Shown here: positions 1 through 4,392 of the stretch, one piece after another
Position numbering within the stretch: the first letter of the stretch is position 1
Layout: each line of letters opens with the position of its first letter
DNA from: Candidatus Pelethomonas intestinigallinarum
GTDB taxonomy: Bacteria; Bacillota; Clostridia; Oscillospirales; Oscillospiraceae
Assembly: GCA_018712665.1 (NCBI GenBank)
Contig: DVGP01000103.1
Span: forward strand, 1-5,797
Reading direction: 5' to 3'
Length of the DNA: 5,797 nucleotides
Translations under genes and position numbers: made by a program
Notes under the pieces: generated by a model
What the model was told of the DNA's origin: nothing
The model's input: only the letters and a program-made list of their open reading frames with translations
The model's database searches: none

Positions 1-513
1 ACCCTCTCCGACGCGGTGGACCTGGCGGTGTTCCTCAATAAGACGGGCCGCCAGCCGGAGCAGGTCCAGGATTTCTACCCCACCCCCGGGACCCTCTCCA
101 CCTGTATGTGGTACACGGAGATCGACCCCCGGACCATGGAGCCGGTGTACGTGGCCAAGAGCCCCCACGACAAGGCCCTCCAGAGGGCCCTCCTCCAGTG
201 GAAGCGGCCGGAGCTGCGGCGGCTGGTGACGGAGGCTCTCTATAAGGCGGGCCGGGAGGATCTCATCGGCTACGGCAAGAACTGCCTGATCCGCCCCCTC
301 CACGGCGGACCCGCCGCCGGGCCCGCCAGGGACCGGAAGGAGCTCTCCCCCCGCGCCGGCGGCAGGCCGGGCCGGGTGGAGAAAACGGGCGCGGCAAAGG
401 GCAAAAGCGCCGGCAACGGCCGGGGCTCCCGCTCCGGGGAGCGGCCCGCCGCCGGAAGATGGGACAAGAAGGACCGCCGGGAGGGCAGAAGCTCCCGGGG
501 CGGCAGGAGGTAA
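1..513 (+). CDS. ygiQ: YgiQ family radical SAM protein, C-terminal part (5' end outside window)
   Basis: The reading frame is open from the first base and ends at TAA 511-513, so only the last 170 residues are visible. The segment with FYPTPGT, then MEPVYV, then H-x-KA-x-QRALLQW, then AGREDLIGYG, is the conserved C-terminal region (DUF3362) of YgiQ/UPF0313 proteins. These are radical SAM enzymes of roughly 600-750 residues. The radical SAM core with its CxxxCxxC cluster must lie upstream and is not seen. The substrate of the family is not established. From about residue 100 the protein becomes a low-complexity tail rich in Arg, Gly, Lys and Pro, probably disordered and possibly nucleic-acid binding; basic tails are common at this end of the family. 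The GTG at 16 is an internal codon, not the start. The ogt start codon follows 3 bases after the stop, which suggests co-transcription. The family call is secure; the function is unknown. Confidence 0.9.
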   Translation, partial: TLSDAVDLAVFLNKTGRQPEQVQDFYPTPGTLSTCMWYTEIDPRTMEPVYVAKSPHDKALQRALLQWKRPELRRLVTEALYKAGREDLIGYGKNCLIRPLHGGPAAGPARDRKELSPRAGGRPGRVEKTGAAKGKSAGNGRGSRSGERPAAGRWDKKDRREGRSSRGGRR

Positions 514-516
514 GCC

Positions 517-1038
517 ATGATCTATATGGGACGGTACGACTCCCCCCTGGGTCCCATCACCCTGGCGGGGGAGGACGGAGCCCTCACCGGGCTGTGGTTC
601 GACGGACAGAAGTACTTCGGCGCGGGTCTGCCCGCCGGGACTCCGGAGGGGGAACCTCCGGTGTTCCGGCAGGTCCGGGCCTGGCTGGACCGCTACTTCC
701 GCGGGGAGGACCCGGGCCCCGCGCCGCCCCTGGCTCCGGCGGGGACTGCCTTCCAGCGGGCGGTGTGGGAGGTCCTGCGGGAGATCCCCTACGGCCGGAC
801 GGCCACCTACGGCCAGGTGGCCCAGGCGGCGGGCCGCGGGCTGGGGCGGAACACCTCCCCCCGGGCGGCGGGGAGCGCCGTAGGCCGCAACCCCATCTCC
901 CTCCTAATCCCCTGCCACCGGGTGGTGGGGGCCGGCGGCAGCCTCACCGGCTACGCCGGGGGCCTGGAGCGGAAGGAGGCGTTGCTGAAGCTGGAGGGCG
1001 CAGAAATTTTTCTTGACAACCGTCGAAAGATGGTGTAG
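517..1038 (+). CDS. ogt: Methylated-DNA--[protein]-cysteine S-methyltransferase (Ogt/MGMT type)
   Basis: A 173-residue suicide DNA-repair protein that transfers the alkyl group from O6-alkylguanine (and O4-alkylthymine) to its own cysteine. An N-terminal domain (about 1-75) contains the typical DSPLGPITLA strand. The C-terminal DNA-binding/catalytic domain (about 77-162) carries the signature IPCHRV, with nucleophile Cys133 and His134. By alignment to human MGMT from memory, Tyr98 matches the flipping tyrosine, Arg116 the arginine finger, Asn125 the Asn hinge and Glu160 the catalytic glutamate, so the protein looks fully active. The length is normal for Ogt, and there is no Ada regulatory domain. 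The ATG at 517 is chosen because GGAGG (506-510) lies 6 bases upstream, inside the end of ygiQ; an in-frame ATG at 526 is too far from it. No terminator follows. The last codons overlap a promoter for the next transcription unit. It probably forms an operon with the upstream radical SAM gene. Confidence 0.96.
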   Translation: MIYMGRYDSPLGPITLAGEDGALTGLWFDGQKYFGAGLPAGTPEGEPPVFRQVRAWLDRYFRGEDPGPAPPLAPAGTAFQRAVWEVLREIPYGRTATYGQVAQAAGRGLGRNTSPRAAGSAVGRNPISLLIPCHRVVGAGGSLTGYAGGLERKEALLKLEGAEIFLDNRRKMV

Positions 1039-1041
1039 AGT
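1013..1041 (+). promoter_or_regulatory. Sigma-A-like promoter for the T-box transcript
   Basis: A perfect -35 box TTGACA (1013-1018) is followed after exactly 17 bases by TAGAGT (1036-1041), which matches 4 of 6 positions of the -10 consensus. The start of transcription would fall near 1048, just before the first T-box helix. The promoter lies within the last codons of ogt, and the -10 box overlaps the ogt stop codon. The spacing and the position relative to the riboswitch support the call; no promoter mapping is available. Confidence 0.75.
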
Positions 1042-1047
1042 ACAAAG

Positions 1048-1330
1048 CAAGTGAATAGAAAAGCGATGACGAAGACGGACGAGGCAGGTCTGCTTTCAGA
1101 GAGCCGGGGGCGGTGGAAGCCCGGCAGCAAGAGGTCTCAATGTCCCATCCCTTCCGAGCTGGAGGGCTGAACCCCCGACGCGGGTCAGTAGGTTCCTCCC
1201 GTGACTGCCGCGTCAGGGCATAGGGCTTGTTGGAGCCTGAAGGGGCGTCTCCTGTTTGGGAGCGCAATTTGAGTGGTACCGCGGGTATTGTATACTCGTC
1301 TCAAAGAGTTTTCTTTGAGACGAGTTTTTT
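1048..1330 (+). ncRNA. T-box riboswitch leader, isoleucine-type specifier (ATC)
   Basis: This cis-acting leader senses uncharged tRNA and controls transcription termination. Stem I shows the GATGACGAAGA entry segment (1065-1075) and a distal helix GCCGGG/CCCGGC (1103-1108/1120-1125) enclosing a GGTG (GNUG) loop motif. The 3' side holds ATC (1147-1149), six bases before the conserved GAGC (1156-1159), where the specifier codon is expected. ATC pairs with the GAU anticodon of tRNA-Ile. A middle helix GACGCGG/CCGCGTC (1177-1183/1208-1214) follows. The antiterminator is textbook: TTTGAG (1268-1273) pairs with CTCAAA (1300-1305), GCG (1281-1283) pairs with CGT (1297-1299), and the bulge is TGGTACC (1274-1280). 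In the bulge, TGGT would pair with the tRNA ACCA end, which fits the A discriminator of tRNA-Ile. CTCAAA is shared with the terminator stem, so the two folds exclude each other. The T-box identity is very secure; the isoleucine reading rests on position and is strong but untested. Confidence 0.95.
1294..1330 (+). terminator. Intrinsic terminator of the T-box switch
   Basis: A perfect 13-bp stem, ACTCGTCTCAAAG (1294-1306) with CTTTGAGACGAGT (1313-1325), has a 6-base loop and is followed by a T-run (1325-1330). Its left arm contains the CTCAAA used by the antiterminator. It should form when tRNA-Ile is charged. Since ogt has no terminator of its own, this hairpin probably also stops read-through from the ygiQ-ogt operon. 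Confidence 0.95.
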
Positions 1331-1384
1331 GTTTTCCCGCCCCACACACCGGCGCACTTTTCTCATTCACTCACAACTTTATTT

Positions 1385-1400
1385 GGGAGGAACGAGCATG
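1385..1400 (+). promoter_or_regulatory. Ribosome binding site fixing the start at 1398
   Basis: GGGAGG (1385-1390) lies 7 bases before ATG 1398-1400. The same frame is open upstream to an ATG at 1227, but that extension would translate the T-box antiterminator and terminator and encodes no recognisable domain. The true start is therefore 1398. The leader between the terminator and this site (1331-1384) shows no further obvious structure. Confidence 0.9.
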
Positions 1401-3665
1401 GAGACCTATCGCGTGGAGAATCAGCTGGCCGAGGTGGCCTTCCGCATCCGGGACATGCGGGGGATCTGCGGCTTCAGCGAGGAGGAGATGGCCCACCGCA
1501 CCGACACCACCCCCGACCAGTACCGGATCTACGAGGCCGGCCAGGCCGACCTGCCCTTCACCTTCATCCACAAGTGCGCCCTAGCCTTCGGCATCGGCAT
1601 CACGGACCTGCTGGAGGGCCACAGCGCCCACCTGATGAGCTACACCGTCACCCGGAAGGGCCAGGGCCAGCAGACCGCCAAGGAGCCGGGTATCGAGATC
1701 AGCAACCTGGCCCCCTTCTTCCGCAACAAGCTGGCGGAGCCCTACTACGTCACCTATGACTACGACGAGGCCCAGCAGCACCGGCCCATCCACTGCACCA
1801 CCCACTCCGGCCAGGAGTTCGACATCGTCCTCTCCGGCCAGCTGAAGGTCCAGGTGGGGGAGCACACGGAGGTTCTCAACGAGGGGGACAGCATCCTCTA
1901 CAACTCCTCCACCCCCCACGGCATGATCGCCGTGGGCGGGAAGCCCTGCGTGTTCTGCGCGGTGGTTATCTCCGGTGAGAAGACCGACGAGCGGTCCATC
2001 CGCCAGAGCATCGCCATGGCCCGCTCCAGCGAGGAGTATGTGGTCAAGGACTTCATCCACGCCGAGGAGGACGAGAACGGGGTCCTCCAGAGCCTGACCT
2101 TCCCCAACGCGGACAAGTTCAACTTCGCCTTCGACTGCGTGGACGCCGTGGCCGCCAAGTACCCCGACAAGCTGGCCATGCTCCACCTGGACCACAACAA
2201 GCGGGAGCGGCGCTTCACCTTCAGCGACATGGCCAAGGCCTCCGGCCGGGCGGCCAACTACTTCAAGGCCCTGGGCATCAAGAAGGGGGACCGGGTGATG
2301 CTGGTGCTCAAGCGCCACTACCAGTTCTGGTTTGCCATCCTGGGGCTGCACAAGCTGGGAGCCATCGCCATCCCCGCCACCAATCTGCTCCAGGAGCACG
2401 ACTTCACCTACCGCTTCAACGCCGCCGGGGTCAGCGCCATCCTCTGCACCGCCGACGGGGACACCGCCCACCAGGTGGACCTGGCGGAGAAGGACAGTCC
2501 CACCCTGAAGCTGAAGATCATGGTGGGGGGCAGCCGGGAGGGCTGGCACGACTTCGACGAGGAGTACGCCATGTACCGCAGCAAGTTCGAGCGCGGGCCG
2601 GACGCCCCCTGCGGCGACGACCTGATGCTCATGTTCTTCACCTCCGGCACCACCGGCTACCCCAAGATCGCCGCCCACAACTACAAGTACGCCCTGGGAC
2701 ACTACATCACCGCCCGGTACTGGCACTGCGTCCACTCCGACGGCCTGCATTTCACCATCAGCGAGACCGGCTGGGGCAAGGCCCTGTGGGGCAAGCTCTA
2801 CGGCCAGTGGCTGTGCGAGGGGGCCGTGTTCACCTACGACTTCGACCGGTTCAACGCCGCCGACATCCTGCCTCTGTTCGCCAAGTACAACATCACCACC
2901 TTCTGCGCCCCGCCCACCATGTACCGGATGCTCATCAAGGAGGATCTGAGCAAGTACGACCTCAGCTCCATCCGCCACGCCACCACCGCCGGCGAGGCTT
3001 TGAACCCCGAGGTCTTCCGCCAGTTCGAGGCCCAGACCCACCTGCAGATCTACGAGGGTTTCGGCCAGACGGAGACCACCCTGACCATCGGCAACCTGGC
3101 GGGCAACGCCCAGAAGATCGGCTCCATGGGCAAGCCCATCCCCACCTACGACCTGGTGCTGGTGGACGCCGAGGGCAACGAGGTGGCCCCCGGCGAGAAC
3201 GGGGAGATCTGCATCCGCACGGACAAGGAGATCCCCTGCGGCCTCTTCACCGGCTACTACAACGACGAGGAGCAGACAAAGGAGGTCTGGCACGACGGCC
3301 TCTACCATACCAGGGACGTGGCCTGGCAGGACGAGGACGGCTACCTGTGGTACGTGGGCCGGGCCGATGACGTCATCAAGTCCAGCGGCTACCGCATCGG
3401 GCCCTTCGAGATCGAGAGTGTTATCATGGAGCTGCCCTACGTTCTGGAGTGCGGCGTCTCCGCCGCCCCGGACCCCATCCGGGGCCAGGTGGTGAAGGCC
3501 AGCATCGTCCTGGTCAAGGGCACCGAGGGCACCGAGGAACTGAAAAAAGAGATCCAGGACTATGTGAAAAAGCACACCGCCCCCTACAAGTACCCCCGCA
3601 TTGTGGTGTTCCGGGAGGAGCTGCCCAAGACCATCAGCGGGAAGATCATGCGGAACAAGCTGTGA
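1398..3665 (+). CDS. XRE HTH - cupin - medium-chain acyl-CoA synthetase (ACSM-like) fusion
   Basis: A 755-residue protein with three parts. Residues about 10-73 form an XRE/HTH_3-like DNA-binding fold (FSEEEMAHRT...YRIYEAGQADLP...FGIGITDLLEG). Residues about 115-195 form a cupin barrel: H132 and H136, E140 and G147 make up motif 1, and G163 and H174 (STPHG) motif 2, so metal or small-ligand binding is plausible. Residues about 235-755 form an acyl-adenylate/acyl-CoA synthetase with all core motifs: TSGTTGYPK (415-423), YEGFGQTET (552-560), D640, the GRADDVIKSSGYRIGPFE block (654-671) and PKTISGKIMR at the C-terminus with the adenylation lysine K749. The SETGWGKALWG and TAPYKYPR stretches closely resemble medium-chain (ACSM) synthetases, which form acyl-CoA from a carboxylate, ATP and CoA. 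Inferred role: activation of a short or branched carboxylic acid. The XRE-cupin part is normally a free-standing regulator, so the protein could bind DNA or sense its substrate. It follows an isoleucine-type T-box, which makes 2-methylbutyrate a candidate substrate. Domain calls are firm; substrate and DNA binding are not shown. Confidence 0.93.
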   Translation: METYRVENQLAEVAFRIRDMRGICGFSEEEMAHRTDTTPDQYRIYEAGQADLPFTFIHKCALAFGIGITDLLEGHSAHLMSYTVTRKGQGQQTAKEPGIEISNLAPFFRNKLAEPYYVTYDYDEAQQHRPIHCTTHSGQEFDIVLSGQLKVQVGEHTEVLNEGDSILYNSSTPHGMIAVGGKPCVFCAVVISGEKTDERSIRQSIAMARSSEEYVVKDFIHAEEDENGVLQSLTFPNADKFNFAFDCVDAVAAKYPDKLAMLHLDHNKRERRFTFSDMAKASGRAANYFKALGIKKGDRVMLVLKRHYQFWFAILGLHKLGAIAIPATNLLQEHDFTYRFNAAGVSAILCTADGDTAHQVDLAEKDSPTLKLKIMVGGSREGWHDFDEEYAMYRSKFERGPDAPCGDDLMLMFFTSGTTGYPKIAAHNYKYALGHYITARYWHCVHSDGLHFTISETGWGKALWGKLYGQWLCEGAVFTYDFDRFNAADILPLFAKYNITTFCAPPTMYRMLIKEDLSKYDLSSIRHATTAGEALNPEVFRQFEAQTHLQIYEGFGQTETTLTIGNLAGNAQKIGSMGKPIPTYDLVLVDAEGNEVAPGENGEICIRTDKEIPCGLFTGYYNDEEQTKEVWHDGLYHTRDVAWQDEDGYLWYVGRADDVIKSSGYRIGPFEIESVIMELPYVLECGVSAAPDPIRGQVVKASIVLVKGTEGTEELKKEIQDYVKKHTAPYKYPRIVVFREELPKTISGKIMRNKL

Positions 3666-3674
3666 TGTTTCTTT

Positions 3675-3693
3675 GCGGGGGCTCCGCCCCCGC
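3675..3693. repeat. GC-rich hairpin just after the synthetase stop (terminator-like)
   Basis: GCGGGGGC (3675-3682) pairs perfectly with GCCCCCGC (3686-3693) around a 3-base loop, starting 10 bases after the TGA. It has the place and strength of a transcription terminator or mRNA-stabilising hairpin, but no T-run follows on either strand, so intrinsic termination here is doubtful. Confidence 0.6.
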
Positions 3694-3699
3694 ACCCCG

Positions 3700-3729
3700 G
3701 CCTACTTTTCCCTCGCCGGAAAAGTAGGC
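3700..3729. repeat. Inverted repeat, 12-bp arms
   Basis: GCCTACTTTTCC (3700-3711) is the exact reverse complement of GGAAAAGTAGGC (3718-3729), with a 6-base loop. No T-run follows. It is part of the hairpin series starting at 3675, probably a dispersed intergenic element. Confidence 0.8.
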
Positions 3730-3737
3730 AAAAGGGC

Positions 3738-3780
3738 GCACGGGAGGAGAAACCCTTTCGATGGGGTTTCTCCCCCGTGC
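3738..3780. repeat. Long inverted repeat, 17 paired bases with one bulge
   Basis: The left arm (3738-3755) and right arm (3764-3780) pair along their whole length except for one bulged A at 3745. The outer part is GCACGGG/CCCGTGC and the inner part GGAGAAACCC/GGGTTTCTCC. The 8-base loop is TTTCGATG. A hairpin of this length with a single bulge suggests selection for structure or a mobile-repeat origin. Confidence 0.82.
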
Positions 3781-3800
3781 CCCCCTCTTCCGCGACGACA

Positions 3801-3826
3801 CAAAGGGGGACGCCTGTCCCCCTTTG
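3801..3826. repeat. Inverted repeat, 11-bp arms
   Basis: CAAAGGGGGAC (3801-3811) pairs perfectly with GTCCCCCTTTG (3816-3826) around the 4-base loop GCCT. It is the fourth strong hairpin in about 150 bases. A weaker one, GCAGGA/TCCTGC (3836-3841/3852-3857), follows. Confidence 0.8.
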
Positions 3827-3866
3827 GAATCCCCCGCAGGACTTTTGAATATCCTGCCTGACGATG

Positions 3867-3956
3867 GATACTCCCGCAGGTGCGTCGCAAGAACCATGTT
3901 TCGCCAAGCACCAATAGAAACATGTATCCCTTTAAGAGGCCGGCAGGCGGAGTATC
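3867..3956. repeat. Nested inverted repeats
   Basis: The outer arms GATACTCC (3867-3874) and GGAGTATC (3949-3956) enclose inner arms CATGTTTC (3895-3902) and GAAACATG (3917-3924). The 8-bp arms are perfect in both cases. This could be a folded RNA or the ends of a decayed small element; no encoded protein or target-site duplication was recognised. Confidence 0.5.
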
Positions 3957-4046
3957 GTCGACCGCCAGATTACAGATTAGATAAAAAAACGATATTCAGT
4001 GGCAGAGCAGTTTCCTCATTGATACAGACCAATTGGGAAAAGGAAT

Positions 4047-4064
4047 CCAAAACCTTGGTTTTGG
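4047..4064. repeat. Short inverted repeat CCAAAACC/GGTTTTGG
   Basis: Perfect 8-bp arms (4047-4054 and 4057-4064) separated by TT. It lies at the end of the AT-richer part of the interval, ten bases before the large palindrome. Confidence 0.6.
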
Positions 4065-4073
4065 CGTTTTTTC

Positions 4074-4103
4074 GGTTCACTTTTGGGCGCCCAAAAGTGA
4101 ACC
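4074..4103. repeat. Perfect 30-bp palindrome
   Basis: GGTTCACTTTTGGGC is followed directly by its exact reverse complement, with the centre between 4088 and 4089. A palindrome without a spacer can extrude as a cruciform or bind a symmetric protein dimer. Its right arm runs straight into the tandem 40-bp units. Confidence 0.9.
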
Positions 4104-4177
4104 CCGGGGTGTGGGGACGGGTAGTCCCCACAAGACCTGAACCCCGGGGCGCGGGGGTGGGTAACCCCCGCAAAAAC
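4098..4177. repeat. Two tandem 40-bp units, each with a GGGTA-loop hairpin
   Basis: Both units begin with TGAACCCCGGGG (4098-4109 and 4138-4149), exactly 40 bases apart. Unit 1 then has TGTGGGGAC-GGGTA-GTCCCCACA (4110-4132). Unit 2 has GCGGGGGT-GGGTA-ACCCCCGC (4151-4171). The loop is identical. Three stem pairs differ between the copies by double compensatory changes: C4118-G4124 versus T4158-A4164, A4117-T4125 versus G4157-C4165, and T4112-A4130 versus C4152-G4170. A possible third, decayed unit follows (AACCCGGG, then TGGGG-AGG-CCCCA at 4190-4202). Confidence 0.85.
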
Positions 4178-4209
4178 CCGGGTCCGGGCTGGGGAGGCCC
4201 CACATGCTA

Positions 4210-4233
4210 CCGAATAGAATGGCAGCTATTCGG
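4210..4233. repeat. Inverted repeat CCGAATAG/CTATTCGG
   Basis: Perfect 8-bp arms (4210-4217 and 4226-4233) around an 8-base loop. No T-run follows on the + strand. The function is unknown. Confidence 0.65.
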
Positions 4234-4327
4234 AAGAAGAAATGTTTCTCCCCCATCCGCCCGGCGATAGGCGAATCAGCCCTGCATCGGCCAGCTGCGC
4301 TGGCACAGAAAAAGCAAACATCCCTCT

Positions 4328-4342
4328 CCGCCCGAAGGGCGG
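4328..4342. repeat. Short GC hairpin upstream of ileS
   Basis: CCGCCC (4328-4333) pairs with GGGCGG (4337-4342) around a GAA loop. It lies 33 bases before the ileS Shine-Dalgarno. A weaker hairpin GCCAG/CTGGC (4290-4294/4300-4304) precedes it. Neither is followed by a T-run, and neither resembles a T-box antiterminator. Confidence 0.5.
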
Positions 4343-4374
4343 CAGCACCAATAAAGAAATACCATCCATGAACG

Positions 4375-4392
4375 AGGAGGAAACAAGCAATG
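4375..4392 (+). promoter_or_regulatory. Ribosome binding site of ileS
   Basis: AGGAGG (4375-4380) lies 9 bases before ATG 4390-4392. An ATG at 4368 precedes the Shine-Dalgarno and is out of frame with ileS, reaching a stop after eleven codons, so 4390 is the start. Confidence 0.9.

Larger units (their letters stand above)
3666..4389. other. Gene-free interval packed with inverted repeats
   Basis: A 724-base stretch between the synthetase fusion and ileS. No open frame in it has a recognisable domain, a good ribosome site or the codon bias of the neighbours. The frames that exist on both strands are products of the palindromic repeats. The first part (3675-3857) is a run of GC-rich hairpins. 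The middle (about 3966-4080) is noticeably AT-richer than the rest of the window. The third part (4074-4202) is a palindrome followed by tandem hairpin units. The last part (4203-4389) holds three smaller hairpins and the ileS ribosome site. I found no T-box, no tRNA, no CRISPR array and no convincing promoter. The individual repeats are listed separately. The layout resembles a mosaic of intergenic REP-like elements. Confidence 0.7.

Noticed and set aside
459..1016. 185-residue + frame overlapping ygiQ and ogt
   Set aside because: It is Gly/Pro/Arg-rich shadow translation of ogt in another frame, without any motif.
1227..1397. In-frame N-terminal extension of the acyl-CoA synthetase starting at ATG 1227
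   Set aside because: It would translate the T-box antiterminator and terminator, has no domain similarity, and the only good Shine-Dalgarno is at 1385-1390 before ATG 1398.
3675..3693. Intrinsic terminator for the synthetase gene
   Set aside because: The hairpin is strong, but no T-run follows on the + or - strand, so it is reported as a repeat rather than a terminator.
1581..3695. 704-residue open frame on the - strand
   Set aside because: It is low-complexity (Val, Gly, Leu, His rich), antisense to a complete enzyme with all motifs, and arises from G/C third-position bias.
3970..3998. Possible ileS promoter TTACAG-17-TATTCA in the AT-richer stretch
   Set aside because: Only about half of the positions match consensus at the -10 box and the site lies about 390 bases from ileS, which is too weak to call.
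4074..4202. CRISPR array
   Set aside because: There are only two, perhaps three, units with no variable spacers between identical repeats; the units are contiguous hairpins.
3761..4270. 169-residue + frame (and shorter - frames such as 3702-3923 and 3970-4203) in the repeat region
   Set aside because: They run through palindromes and tandem hairpins, lack ribosome sites, and show no domain or codon bias like the neighbours.
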